Made by a program: the position numbers and the translations under genes. The notes beneath the pieces were generated by a model. The model searched no databases. It was not told the origin of the DNA and was given only the letters and a program-made list of their open reading frames with translations. From Lampris incognitus (lineage: Eukaryota; Chordata; Actinopteri; Lampriformes; Lampridae), in contig NC_079217.1 of assembly GCF_029633865.1 (NCBI RefSeq), forward strand, positions 53,437,979 to 53,501,978: DNA of 64,000 nucleotides. The letters are read 5' to 3'. Shown here piece by piece: positions 1-61,600 of this stretch. Position 1 is the first letter of the stretch. Each line of letters opens with the position of its first letter.

Positions 1-1729
1 GCGCACACACTCGTGCACACACAGGAGGATAAATGTACACATATTCACGTGTATATTTACACAAAACCTCTCACTTTTGCATGCTCTCGTTTGTGCACCT
101 AATTCTGAAGAGTAAGGCAGACGAGACGGGATCATAGCCCATGATTTCTCCCCCTGCGAGCAGTGCCGATGGCGAGCTGGCATCTCATTACCATAGTAAC
201 AGCAGCAGGGCTATGGTAGCAACTGAGCATGAGGTCCGATAAATCTTTATTTGGCTCCCAGCACTCTCGTGTAGAGCTCAGTTCATATATCAAAAAACAT
301 ATAACTTTAAATCATAAAGGTAGACAATCTATATACAGGTGTTGTGGAGACTTTATACCTGCCTTGGATAGGAATTAGTAATTTCATGTCTTAACGCTGA
401 ACCCCAGGTGCACGAAAAACAAATCGGTACCCCTGGCATATTTGAACAAGCCAAGCGATGTGCTGATACCTCATTTTGAGTCCTGTTACATAGTTTCAAA
501 CATAATTAACGTCATTCTTCTGTGAAGATTGGATTTCTCCAGAAGTATCAACACCCGCATAACCGCCTGGCCTGTTAGGAGGATATGATGGCAAGTTTAA
601 TATTTAATGAAAGAAAATCCCCTTATGGTGTTGTGTGCATTGCAAAAATGATGCTGTGGCTAGGGTGCTGCCCTAGCTGCGGGGTTACGAGGGCAAAACG
701 AGAGCTTGAGCCGACGCTTTCTAATAATGAAACTGGACCCAGAACCTTTTTGTTGAAATGGATGCAGGTTCTGGCCCGCCCTGAGCAGGGTGGAGCATCC
801 GCTGCGTCGGGTTGGTTAGAGAGGCCGCAGTAGGTTAACATTTGCTGCTTTAGTTTAACGCCACAAGCGGCGTGGCCAAATTCCAAATACTCACCCTCTG
901 TGATAAGAGAAATTTGCCTTTCATTGGCTCAATAATGTGAGAGAGGGAAAAGGGAAATCCGTACTGTCTCGCTCCCGCTGCTGCATCTGTAGCTGCCCTG
1001 CGTGTATGAGCCAGTGTGAAGAATCCAGGTTAGAACAGCTGTCTAATTTAAATGCGTGCTTATCACAATGTCAGCCTGAGGGCTGTCTAATGGTCCTGCC
1101 GTCTGCATAATAATGACACACTGACCTCTGTAGGCAGGCAGGCATAACTGCAAACCACCGGCATCCTCGCTGCCATCACAGCTGCAGAAATGTTCACCTC
1201 TTCCATCTGACTCCTACCCAGTTCACTTGCCGTTGCCTTATGAAGCAGAGTAATGGCTGCTTGTGCGTTTGGCTTCTATGTTGGAGGTGTGAACTGTGGG
1301 TAAGTGTGTGTCATTTTTTTCGGTACGACCTGAAAATGACCATAGAAATGAGCGGCTGTAAAAGCATTCTCGGGCTGCTGTTGTAAATGCACCAGTGATA
1401 TCAAGTGTCAGAATGGGGGTCCGTCTGCATGTACGTCTGCAGGACTGGCTAACGCCGCCACGTTCCCCGCTCCAGCGGCAGCTTGTGTATGTGGCCGCCG
1501 ATGAGCTCGGTGAAGCGTGTTGGTCTACTTCTGTGATCCTCCCTTCTTTAAAGACATCATAGTTTGCCTACTTGTCAGGCCTAAATCCAAGTCACGGGCA
1601 TCACAGCATAACACATGGTGTGTCAAACAACACACAGGATGTGTTTTTGTCTTGTCGTACACTATATCTTACATTATTTCATCACCTACAGATCCCTTTT
1701 GGCACCTGTTTGGTCTTGATGTAGATTTA

Positions 1730-1781
<52 letters not shown>

Positions 1782-2022
1782 GACCATGCAAATGGCTGTT
1801 TTAGCATCTAGGGTCAGGTCATGAGTTCCACAGCAGCCAAGGTGGGATATATCTGCTCGTGTGACCTGTGGATGTGTGCTTGAAAGAGAGACAGAGAACG
1901 ATGGAGAGAAAGGAGGAGAGGAAGGAAGAAGGAGAGAGAGAGAGAAAGACAGAGAGCACACTTGTGTTTGAGCATACCACCAGGAGCAAGTTTGCTATAT
2001 CTTCACTACAGGCATCAGGAAC

Positions 2023-2119
<97 letters not shown>

Positions 2120-2520
2120 TGAATGGGAGTCAATGAGGGGGCCCAACAAGGATAGAGAAATATAGAATGTGTGTGTGAGAGAGGGAGAGAGAGAGAGAGA
2201 GAGAGAGATGCAGGTCAGATAATTGTATTTGCTGTTGTGTATTTGCTGCCCTTTTCTCTCCGTTATAATATTGAGAGCCGACAAGATAATATTGCATTCA
2301 AGGACAAATAGTTGAGTACATTCAAAAACACATGTGGTTAAACAATTCCTGCTGATTTTTTTTTTCGTGTGCCTCCTGTCTTTTTAAGATAATATTTTTA
2401 AAAGCAAATTTAAAATTAATATTTGCAAATTTAACAGACAAAACGTAGCCTCCTCTGATAGATGACATTTCATTGTGTGTGTGTGTGTGTGTGTGTGCTG
2501 GCAATGGGTTTCCTCTTTAG
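1..2520. other. PDE2A upstream intron sequence, no exon recognised
   Basis: No coding exon can be supported here. The next exon upstream in PDE2A should encode the middle of GAF-A, and nothing resembling it was found on the + strand. The stretch contains long TG and GA microsatellites at 1732-1777, 2023-2112 and about 2176-2208. Apparent reading frames are short or are translated dinucleotide repeats. It is read as intron because the first recognised exon at 2521 begins with a split codon. Confidence 0.6.
2023..2112. repeat. (GT)n microsatellite, about 90 bp
   Basis: An almost pure GT array in upstream PDE2A intron sequence. It generates spurious Cys-Val and His-Thr reading frames. Confidence 0.98.
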
Positions 2521-23204
<20,684 letters not shown>

Positions 23205-24475
23205 TGACGACGGTCCGCTGAGCGTTCTTCGAGTTTTCGACGTCCAATGGGAGGCTGAGAATACCTTTTTAGTGACCTCAGAGGGGAGGGGGGTCTCTCT
23301 GGCTGCTGTCAGTCAGTCAGAGGGACTGTTTAGTAGGTGTTTAGCAGTCCATGCGGAGTGGACAGAGCGAAACAAGTTCGACAGGAGAAGTGATTTGTAT
23401 GAATGGGTCCATATGAGCCAATCCGGTGAAGGCAAGTCCTAATTAGATCCTATGTGTTGCTTTCTCTCCAGTGCAAGAAAGCAAGAAGTTACTGTTTTTA
23501 TTTCTGCGCCCTCACTGGAATAATCCCACGTGTTTATTCGTGAGGCGCTGAATTGGATTGTGAAAACATACAGTCATGCTCATACATACACAAACAAATA
23601 CATAGAGAAACACATTGGCTCACAGGCACACACACACACACACACACACATACATACAATTATACGTGCACACACACAAACGTGAACACAGGACAGAATG
23701 AATATTTCCTCATTAAGGAAAATGACTACTTCAACATGTAACTGCTTCATGAAGTGCTAATTTCATTTTATAAAATGGTTCGTTACACCTGATATTGATT
23801 TAAGCTGTTCAACATTTTACGTGCTCACGCACCCTACACAACCCACGCAAACAGCCACTAAAGCCCCATGCTTTAATGCTTTTGGATGCATGCTGTATGT
23901 GCAGCTCATGTATTATTCTCCTCATTTGATTGCACCACGGCTTGGGCATTAATACAGTCCATGTTTTGAAGAAAAACAAAACATTTTAAAAAATTGCTCT
24001 TCAAAGTGCATTTGACTAATTCATGACAATTTATATGGGACAGATGTGTTTTATTTGCTTCCACTATAGCTTTCACAAGATGTGTAGCTTTACCTGCACG
24101 CCACAGTATTTTGAGTTCGAGCCAAATAGACAATCATTGATCGATGTTTGTCGCATAGCCCTTACCAGATCAGCCCGCTGAATTCACGAGCTCATTATAA
24201 AACATTATAAACACTCATAAACTCAAAAATACACATGAGCACACATAGCCATACACATGCACACACACGCGGATGGATTGAAGCGTTGTCTCTGCCACCT
24301 TCATCTGTTTTTTTTTCTTCTCCCATTGATTTCCTCTGAAAATAACTTAAACCCTTTAAAAGATCTACTTCATGTGTTGATGTGCCAGAGTAGAGATCAT
24401 TGAGTTTGTCATATGGATCTGCCTTATTACGTATCATTGCTGCCTTTCTTAGAGCTTTTAACATATGAACATTGA
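23205..24475 (+). other. PDE2A 3' untranslated region (inferred)
   Basis: The sequence between the stop codon and the first convincing poly(A) signal has no other gene. It holds a short CA repeat near 23630-23650 and is otherwise AT-rich. The extent of the UTR is inferred only from the AATAAA position. Confidence 0.5.
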
Positions 24476-24481
24476 AATAAA
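24476..24481 (+). promoter_or_regulatory. candidate PDE2A polyadenylation signal AATAAA
   Basis: AATAAA occurs 1.27 kb after the PDE2A stop codon, with GT/T-rich sequence (GTCTGGTTAG..TGTTGTATATTTAT) just downstream. It is the first canonical hexamer found in this strand after the stop. Confidence 0.5.
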
Positions 24482-25561
24482 GAGTCTGGTTAGTATTTAT
24501 GTTGTATATTTATTATAGACATATAGTTAACGATTAACAATGTGTTGGCTGAATGATCACAATGCTCAGAAAATGTATATTTGTGAAATACATGTGTGAA
24601 GACCTCAAGTCATTTTTCATGCCTTTCTATCTATGATGTATAAAAGAAAACTGTCATTGGTCATAGATGGACTCAATATCTAACCGCTTTTTAACTTTCA
24701 GTGCATCTGAAAATTATGAAAAACTCAGAATTCTAGTACAGCCATTAAAGAAATCACTATTTTTTTTACTGAATACACTCTCACCCAATATCTACACAAT
24801 TGCTAGAAGAAGAAAAAAAAAAGAATATTTTCTTTCTGTTCTTTTTTTTGTATCCCTCAGATAGTGCAATATATGATCAAGCAGCCAGTCATCTTAGGGC
24901 CATAAGTTTTGTACTACCAAAAAAAAAAAAACAAAAAAAAATCTGTTCTACCTTACAATGTCTGAAAAAGGAGAGACTCCAGTGACTACTGCAGTGCTGA
25001 TATCAGATAAGACATACGATTTCTATAATGGCTACCGCCGCACTGTATGCCCATGGTGCATTGAAGAGAGAGAGGTTGTTGGTGAATGACAGGATGGATG
25101 GATGTGTAAAGGGGACAGAAATAGGGAGAGGGGGGGGTTGTGGTACCAGGGGTTGGTTAATGGATCAACCAGAGAAACATCTGGTCCAACTGGTCCTTAC
25201 ACATGTTGCATAGACACAGGTAGACACAATGCTCAGGGTCTCTGCTATAAACTTATGAATTATCAGAAGCGTTTCCTCCTCTCATGCAGCCCTGATAACA
25301 TACATGAAGATGGATGAAAGACAAAAAATTGAAAGAGCAGTTTCCTAAATCCATTTTGCAAAGGTCTAATGGGGGCTTACGAGATAGCCTGGTGAGTTGG
25401 TGGGGGAAGTGAGTTATTTTGGCATGAACTGATGGAAGTGTCTTTACCAATGTATCTCTTTATTGCTTCATGGAGTGATTTGTTTTATCATTTTTATTAC
25501 TGTTATTATCATTGTAGATTTTCTACAATTTAAAGGGCAAACAGGTCTCTTTGTGGAGGAG

Positions 25562-25563
<2 letters not shown>

Positions 25564-25642
<79 letters not shown>
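25564..25642. repeat. (CT)n microsatellite
   Basis: A nearly pure CT array in the intergenic region. Confidence 0.97.
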
Positions 25643-25911
25643 AGAACGTCTCCAAACACCAATTCTCCTGTTGCTGTTATTTTTCCACCGTCCTATTTCA
25701 GACCTGCCTTGTTCATGTGCAATATGAAGTGTCTGCCTATGTGATGATGCATATACATACGCCTGTGTAAATACCCACGCCTGTTGTTGTAAAATTATTC
25801 CTTTACATCTAGATTCCCAAAAGCATTTGAATGTTAGATTCTGTTAGTTCCATCAGATGAACTAAGATAATTTTTGTGCAGAGATGCTTTTGAGAGTCTT
25901 GGCCTTTTAGC

Positions 25912-25913
<2 letters not shown>

Positions 25914-25963
<50 letters not shown>
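25914..25963. repeat. (AT)n microsatellite
   Basis: A pure AT array in the intergenic region. Confidence 0.97.
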
Positions 25964-25965
<2 letters not shown>

Positions 25966-26459
25966 ATGAGTATCTGTCCTACGTTCGTTTTCGCAAGTCA
26001 GAGCTTTTATGTGCCAATTAAATAATTCCTACTTTTTGGTCAATCAGCTACACTTTCAAAAACAGATAATCTTTTCCTTTACACCTCCATTTAACTCTGT
26101 GTAAGGTGAGAGCTAAACATGAGAGCTGTGTTAAAGTGAAGTTTGGGGTTGAAGAGAAGGTGAAGTTTATATTAAACTTGGCCTGTGTGACTTGTGACTG
26201 GTTCCAGTAATGCTGCTTGTCCAGAAAGTAACGGTAACATCCCTCTGCTGCCATCACACAGGCAGGATGCTGACCTGTGAAGTCATGTCAATGTGATGGA
26301 CACCTTTGTCATGGTCGTCTAACGTGGCAAATATATAAATGCTGTAAATATCAAAGTTTTAAAACAGAGTGTTACTTAATTGTCTGAAGTATGTCGTTAT
26401 TACAATGAAAATAGTTCAATTCTTTATTGTATTTGAAGTGGTTGCATTTTAAATATTCT

Positions 26460-26461
<2 letters not shown>

Positions 26462-26530
<69 letters not shown>
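26462..26530. repeat. (CT)n microsatellite
   Basis: A pure CT array in the intergenic region. Confidence 0.97.
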
Positions 26531-26536
<6 letters not shown>

Positions 26537-26961
26537 CACTCTGAATTACCCCCAACCAAGCCCAGACCTTTGGACAGGGGGGACGAAACAAACAAAATAT
26601 ATGTATTCATGGTATACATATGATATCCTAGCAGGAATACAAACCAAAACTAATCTTCAATGTATAAATGATGCTTAAACTGAGGAATAATGTAATCATT
26701 TGTTTTAGTCGGGCTTCGAGTGCTGGTGGCCTTGTTCTTCAACACGTGTTCTGAACAAGGGCATTTTGGAGAGAAAATGAAGGCGACTTTGACTTTTTCT
26801 TGTAATAAATCTGGTGAACCGCTTCAAGATTACTTTGACCCCTGTCTCTGCATCGTCCCCCACACACGTTAGTACCGTTGCAACATCTCTGCGATATCTC
26901 TTCGTGTTGCGCTGCATATCGTGGACATTTGACGACTCTTCGAATCGGGGACAATGATAAT

Positions 26962-27345
26962 GTAGCCGGTTATTGTGTTGCCCGGTGCGGGATTCGATAC
27001 GAGGTGTACTGCACCACAAGGCGACGTCACTAACCGCTCGGTTAAAGGGTCGGACCCGTTAACTAGGGGCTAACGTGTCTTATTAGTAGTTTACAATAAC
27101 AACAGAAGTTACTGATAAATAAAATGTTTACTTGTTAAAAAAAACAATGTGTAACCGGTTATTTTCTTGCCCGGTGCGGGATTCGATACGAGGTGTACTG
27201 CACCACAAGGCGACATCACTAACCGCTCGGCTAAAAGATTGGATCCGTTAGCTAGGGGCTAACGTGTCTTATTAGTAATTTACAGTAGTTTACAATAACA
27301 ACAGAAGTTACTGAGAAATAAAATGTTTACTTGTTAAAAAAAACA
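26962..27345 (-). repeat. tandem dimer of a tRNA-like repeat, 189-bp period
   Basis: Two direct copies begin at 26962 and 27151. On the - strand each has a tRNA-like A region (CCGAGCGGTTAGTGACG) and a B-box-like TATCGAATCCCGCACC about 45 bp downstream, then GTTTACTTGT/ACAAG and an A-run. It resembles a Ser/Leu tRNA-derived SINE repeated head to tail. It lies 0.8-1.2 kb upstream of the CUL3 start codon. Confidence 0.65.
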
Positions 27346-28058
27346 ATGGTTCCAAACGACATCAGAGAGGCGACATTCTAATCAGGTAATCTGAGTCGTC
27401 CTTGTTGAACTGAAACAGAGATTAGGCCGCTTTCCTGACGCCTTCCCGTGTATGGTCTCGGAAGGATACAGCCGCATAACCGCACCTACGTTCATTTCAG
27501 CGCAAAGCTATATATGCCGTTTGAAGCACCTGCCAGTCTATTAAAACTTCCTCATGAATAACCCATCATTTTGGGTGGACACGGTTTTTGAACTGAAGTC
27601 GCGCCGGGCATTTCGCTATATATATATTTATTTATTTTTTAATTTGAAATATGATGAGTATTTCATGGGAATGAATGGAAGCGTTAACCGCCCGAAGGCC
27701 TAACGGTAGCAACGGACAGGCAAATCATGGACAGCCAAATTCAACACTCCCCATTTAGTTTGGGTGACGTAACTTGTAGAGATACGTTTTAACCCCCCGG
27801 TTAAACCTGTGTTTTGATGCGCGCGTATTCTCGAGGCAACTCCCCCCCCCCCCCTCTCCGGCGGAGGGAGAAGCGCTGCGGCGGGTCTCCGGGAAAGTTT
27901 CACGTGCGAAACGTTCCCGAATTACTGATTTCTCGCGTGAGTTTAAACCCAAGCAGCCCTGCGCACTGGAGACTGCAGGTAGTCCGCCATTGCGCCGTAA
28001 AGAAGCGTCGGCTCCGGGGCTCTCAACAATAAACTTGCGTCTGGCACCCCGCGGTCCT

Positions 28059-28076
28059 ATGAGTAGGGTCGAGTGA
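28059..28076 (+). other. upstream ORF in the CUL3 leader
   Basis: ATG AGT AGG GTC GAG TGA is a five-codon upstream frame ending 95 bases before the main start. It matters only if transcription starts upstream of 28059, which is not shown. Confidence 0.4.
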
Positions 28077-28138
28077 ACGCTCCGCGGCTGCTCCGTTAAC
28101 CAGCAGACGTCCCCGTCCCCTTTCCAAATAACACTTTA

Positions 28139-28144
28139 ATGTAA
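28139..28144 (+). other. start-stop element ATGTAA in the CUL3 leader
   Basis: An ATG directly followed by TAA lies 27 bases before the CUL3 start codon. Minimal start-stop elements can hold ribosomes and lower main-frame initiation. Its use here is inference. Confidence 0.4.
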
Positions 28145-28171
28145 AGAAGTAACACACGGGACGAGGTAACC

Positions 28172-56760
<28,589 letters not shown>

Positions 56761-57091
56761 CATCCATCCATTATCCAAACCACTTATCTTGCTCTCAGGG
56801 TCGCGGGGATGCTGGAACCTATCCCAGCAGTCATTGGGCAGCAGGCAGGGAGACACCCTGGACAGGCCGCCAGGCCATCACAGGGCAGACGCCACACTCA
56901 CACACACATTCACACCTAGGGACAATTTAGTACGGCCGGAGAACCTGAATGAATCCCATGCAGACACGGAGGGAACTTGCAGACTCCACACACAGGATGA
57001 CCGACCCCCAAGGTTGGACAACCCCAGGGCTTGAACCCAGGGCCTTCTTGCTGTGAGGTGACCGCGCTAACCGCTGTGCCACCATGCCGCC
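56761..57091 (-). repeat. SINE family B, near full-length copy
   Basis: The + strand starts CATCCATCCATTATCC and ends GCCACCATGCCGCC, the reverse complement of the family head. The copy has lost part of the body near 56940. Confidence 0.88.
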
Positions 57092-57529
57092 ATATAGAAA
57101 TTTTTTTTTTAACAGCTGTAAACTACTAACCCTGTATGAATGTGATAATTGCTGTCATTGATGTATGGCCATGCTCAGGTTAAACCCTTTGTAAAACATG
57201 AACAAATGCATACAGAGAACGAATGCCATAGAACTTTCTTTTATTATCTAGTTTGACAGTCATAACTGAAAAAGACCACAAATGAATAAATCTAGGAATA
57301 AATGACAATTCCTTTAAGAAAATATTAAAGTGCAGCCACAATTTAATAAAATGGACATTTTTAAAATTTAAATAGTGCAGTAACAGTAAACAGTAGTGAA
57401 ACATCAACTTAAAAACTAAACATTCAAAAATAAACAAGAATTACAATTAAAGTGTAAAACAAAAGAGCAACAGCTACACAGTAAACAAAAAATAAGTTGA
57501 AACAAGTAGGCTACACATTGCAGTAGCAA

Positions 57530-59336
57530 CCTAGTATGCTCATATTTCAAGAGCAACGACAGGTTCTTCTTCAAGAAGATGAGCATTTCTGCTCTCTCTC
57601 CTCTGTTCCTCCATGCATCAGTAATGTTGGAGGCTGCCCTGAACAGTTTTGTCACTGTCCACACTGGTACAAGGAGCACAGACAAATTTTGCAACAGTGG
57701 CAGCCAGGATGGGAAATCAAACTAGGTTGCTTCCCCAGCGCTGGAATGGGCTGTCTGACCGCGGGATACTTCTGTCAAATATTTCTGTGCTTGAACCTGT
57801 GTGCTTGCGCTTCTCGCCCCACATTCCTCGTCATGCTCCTGCAGGATTTCCTCAAACAGGCTCTTCAAGCTACTCTTTCTGCTGCTGCTTCTTGGCTGTG
57901 CTTCCATACGTGGGACCTTTTCTGGTGCTGGCTCTGCTGCCTAGTTGTGGTCTTCCTCAATGACTCTTCCATTTTCTCCACCTCTGGCGTTAGTGCATCC
58001 TTTGCATGCTTGATGCTGTCTGCACTTGTGAAATATCTGAAATAACAATAAAACATAATAAATAAATGTGTGAAAAAAAAACATCCTCCATAGTAGCTCT
58101 TAATGGTGAGAGACATCTATCCATCCATCGTTATCCAAACTGCTTATCCTGCTCTCAGGGTAAGTTAATACAATAGTAATGCATATGATGCATGTGTATA
58201 AAATAATAACAGTGCAATATCTAGATATCTAGAACACCATTTCTAAGTTTTGATTATAATATGGACAATTACATTTAATAAGCATACTATTAGACATAAC
58301 TGTCTTTGAAACGTGGGTCCAAGAGAGTGGCGACTGCATACTCGTGCTCATCCTCGATGGTTCTGAATATTTTTTTGACAGCCTCTAGAAAGGTAGTTTT
58401 CATCATTTTTCATGTCCTCCTGGTTCTCCCAAGCAAGCAGCCGTTTTAGCACCATGACCGAGGGGATAAGTTTAGCTGCAGAGGAGGTGGAGGAGCTAAT
58501 CGGTCTGGTCAGTTCTTCTAATGGTACCAGAACAGCGATGGTTTTCTCGAGCAGAGCCCACTGGTTGGCTGGCAGGTCGTGGTCAGCTCCATATCATGAA
58601 ATCGATCACTTTTTCTCCAGTAGACTCTCGACCATATAAAACGTGCTGTTCCACCTCGTTGCCACGTCTTGATGCAGATGTTTGCTGGGCATTGGGAAAT
58701 CTTTCTGGCTATCCTCCAGGCGTGTTGTAGCCAGTGGTGCATGTTTAAAGTGCCCAATTATCTTTCTATCATAGGCCAGCACATCGCTCACACTTCGCTG
58801 TGATAGTAGCCCTTCGTGCACCACCAGCTGGATTGAGTGGGCGAAGCATCCCAAACTTGACACGTCCATCGCCTTCTTCATGTTGCTTGCGTGGTCACAT
58901 AAACCAACATGGACGTTGGACTTGGGGATGTTCCATTTTACCAGCATCCCTTCCAACTGTTTTGGCAATTGACGTGCCAGTATGTGACCCACGGAATTCG
59001 TTTGCTTGCAGCACCGCACTTTGAAGAGCAAATGCTGAAGCCGTGTCCACCCAAGGTGCAGTTAAACTGAGCAAAGACATTGGACATACGTCGGCGCTCC
59101 AAATGTCAGTTGTAAAGTTGTAAACCACGACCTGCCAGCGACCCTGCCAGCCAACCACACGTCTTTTAGTCTATATGAAATGTGTTCCCTAACTGTCTCG
59201 TATAGTTTGGGGGGGGGGGCAGTTTCGGAGATGTATTTGCGACTTGGTAAACTGTACCTTGGCTCCAAATGATCCACTAGAACGATCGGGATTTCACTCC
59301 TACCTAAAACGACCATGGGCAGTCAAAATGACAGTT
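57530..59336 (-). pseudogene. hAT (ZBED-type) transposase remnant
   Basis: The - strand shows LEPRYSLPSRKYISET (59.2 kb), then 58606-59031 with CDHASNMKKAMDVSSLGCFA and DVATRWNSTFYMVESLLEK. The C-terminal dimerisation region lies at 57530-57800, broken over frames. The order matches a ZBED1/4-type hAT transposase. Stops and frameshifts make it non-functional. Confidence 0.85.
58117..58161 (-). repeat. family B tail, very short fragment
   Basis: The fragment holds only TATCCATCCATCGTTATCC and CTTATCCTGCTCTCAGGG, the 3' end of family B. It lies between transposase blocks of the hAT remnant. Confidence 0.7.
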
Positions 59337-59338
59337 TT

Positions 59339-59478
59339 TAAACTCTATATTCTGTCAAGATAAATACCCAATTGAAATATTAATGCATTGCATATATTAG
59401 TATGTCTGTTAGGAAATGACTGACACCAAAATTAACATTTTAACAACTATAATACTATTTTTAAACAATTTAAACTTC
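59339..59478 (+). repeat. dispersed repeat of unknown family, copy 2
   Basis: The block matches 11225-11375 and directly follows the hAT remnant. Confidence 0.6.
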
Positions 59479-59498
59479 AGAGAGACATGGTTGAACTT

Positions 59499-59680
59499 CC
59501 ATCCATCCATCCATTATCTGAACCACTTATCCTGCTCTCAGGGTCGCGGGGGTGCTGGAACCTATTCCAGCAGTCATTGGGCAGCAGGCAGGGAGACACC
59601 CTGGACAGGCCACAGGGCCGACACACACACACACACACACATATTCATACCTAGGGACAGTTTAGTACAGCCAGTTCAGT
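59499..59680 (-). repeat. SINE family B, 5'-truncated copy
   Basis: The copy begins CCATCCATCCATCCATTATC and reaches CCTAGGGACAGTTTAGTAC. The tRNA-like head is missing. Confidence 0.85.
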
Positions 59681-59690
59681 TATCGGCATA

Positions 59691-60748
59691 TTTTTATCAG
59701 CCAGCCGATTATTTTTTAATCGCATATTGAAATGTTTATTATTTCCTTACATACAGAAAAAAAGGTTTTGAAACAGTCACATGAAGAGGAGAAATGTGAA
59801 AAGAGGAGAACGGGGAAACTTGTAGAAAAACGGCAAGCAAGAATGTTCTGGGTGTGTGTTCAAAAGCATGACTACAACATTATCAGGAGTAAAATCTATT
59901 AGACACTCCAATAAATGCAGCAATCACATTTTTCTGCACAGGAGCAAGGTTATGAAAATAAACTTCAAAATGAGGCTACAACCTTTATAGCTGGAACTCA
60001 CCTGAACATTTTTCGAGGTATTTCTAAATGTTGCAAAAGTCTTTAAACCTTCTCAGCACTGGCAACATCATTCCTTCAAAATATGTTACTGACAGTTGCT
60101 TTTAAAAACTGTCATAAATTTTCATAAAGGGAGAGAGCAAAGGCCAACTCTTTGGTAAACTGGTAGGGCTGTCAATCAATGTTCCAAATTCGTATATAAC
60201 CGAATTGTGTGTGTGTGGGGGGGCAGCCATTCGAGAGTGAAATTATTTGTCTGAAAAAAAAATATTGCATTAACTGAAAATACAAACTCCCAGTATTTCA
60301 CTTGCTTTTATGCCCCAATCTAGCTTCCATTTTAACTGAAATAATAATTACATATATAAAGAAAACAGGCCTTCTCCATATATAAAGAAAACAGGCCTTC
60401 TCCTCTTGTAAATCCCGAACTGACAGTTCTACATATTAACAAAAAACTGGCTCCCTTTAGCGTCGAGGTGCTGTAATTGATGTGGTCATCTATATTATCT
60501 GATACAGTCAAGCTATAAGCAATACTGCTAGTCTCTGTTAAGCTTGTTAGCATTATGGAGTCATTAATTCTTACCACTTTACTTTCATTTCACAGCACAG
60601 ATAACCACATGTGTCATAGCTGACTTGGCTTTGACTTAATGACACATAAAACCAAACTATATGGTTTGTATGGTCATCTATAAGTGTTCCCTGCCAGAAC
60701 ATATTTCTTCTTTTCATAAGTGTCTACGAGCAAGTTCCTTTTTAATTT
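59691..60748. other. CUL3 intron 7, no recognised content
   Basis: A 28-bp direct duplication (CATATATAAAGAAAACAGGC) occurs at about 60351-60400. Nothing else was recognised. Confidence 0.5.
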
Positions 60749-60761
60749 GACAGTCCATTAT

Positions 60762-60828
60762 CCATCCATCCATCCATTATCCAAACCGCTGACTGCTGGG
60801 ATAGGCTCCAGCGACCCCCCCCCCCCCC
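60762..60828 (-). repeat. family B tail, 67-bp insertion with 13-bp duplication
   Basis: GACAGTCCATTAT occurs at 60749-60761 and 60829-60841. The insert is only the family B tail plus a C-run. Confidence 0.85.
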
Positions 60829-61129
60829 GACAGTCCATTATGGTATCCGAAATTGCCACAAGACTAAGAAAAATAAACAGTACTATTAAGTGAAAGAGCG
60901 GGCTTGAACATAAGGGATAAAGGGGGAAAAAAAACAAAGATGGAGGCATGTAACTTAACTCCTAAGCAGCCAAGCACCATAAAAAGATCAATGTCCTAAA
61001 GCAGAACTCCTCAACATCCCTCTATTACCAGTGTAGTACCATGACCAGAACACCAACTTAGCAGCACGTCTTTTGTGTGTGTGTGTGTGCGTGTGTGCGT
61101 GTGCGTGTGTGTTTACGTACGTACACGTG

Positions 61130-61600
61130 CGCACAGTTAGTCTCCAAGAACCAGGAAGAGAGGCAAGCATCCATATCCTGGGCACGATGCACAGTCTGTA
61201 ACTACTTCGCTAAGATGTGTAGATCGAAGAAAGTGCACGCAGTTGATGACGATGATGCCACAGATCAGAGACCTAATCTATTCGTTCATGTAGTGCAGGG
61301 GTGGCTAACCATGTGCCATGGAGAGCCAGGGGTATGCAGGTTTTCATTCCAGCCGGACTCCACACCAGGTGATTTCACTGATTTGCAGCCTTCGGCCAAA
61401 GAGGAAGAATGTATCAGTGAAATCACCTGGTGTGGAGTTGGGTTGGAATGAAAACCTGCATACACATGGCTCTCCATGGCAAAGGTTAGCTACCGTTGGT
61501 GTAGTGCAAACGCAGCCGAAGACAGATGAATGGACAGTTGAATTGAAAATGGCACACAAATGTGTAAAATTTAAACTGGACACTGGTGCACAAGCCAACG
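61130..61600 (+). pseudogene. Ty3/gypsy gag-pol remnant, left part
   Basis: Before the MITE the frame reads RCTVCNYFAKMCRSKKVHAV, a degenerate gag zinc knuckle that lacks the His. After the MITE it reads WTVELKMAHKCVKF followed by LDTGA, the aspartic protease active site. Only this small part of the retroelement is present, and no LTRs or reverse transcriptase were seen. It is not functional. Confidence 0.75.
61296..61498. mobile_element. 203-bp palindromic MITE (hAT-like)
   Basis: The halves are inverted copies (CAGGGGTGGCTAACCATG against CATGGCAAAGGTTAGC...). It ends CA...TG and is flanked by ATGTAGTG and GTGTAGTG, a one-mismatch 8-bp duplication. No coding capacity was seen. Confidence 0.85.

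Larger units (their letters stand above)
24482..26961. other. intergenic region with microsatellites
   Basis: The region contains two long CT repeats (25564-25642 and 26462-26530) and an AT repeat (25914-25963). A 105-codon - strand frame at 26705-27019 runs into the tRNA-like repeat and has no recognised domain. Confidence 0.5.
27680..28171 (+). promoter_or_regulatory. CpG-rich CUL3 promoter and 5' untranslated region
   Basis: CpG density rises sharply from about 27690 and stays high to about 28350, across the first exon, in contrast to the AT-rich flanks. Visible elements are an E-box CACGTG at 27901-27906, a TGCGCA half site near 27960 and a YY1-like CCGCCATTG near 27984-27992. There is no TATA box close to these. 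The transcription start is not determinable by eye. Confidence 0.65.

Noticed and set aside
1..2520. Search for further PDE2A exons encoding GAF-A
   Set aside because: No stretch with GAF-A similarity and splice signals was found, so none is reported.
26705..27019. 104-codon - strand frame near the CUL3 promoter
   Set aside because: Its start lies inside the tRNA-like tandem repeat, and no family was recognised. It is most likely repeat-derived.
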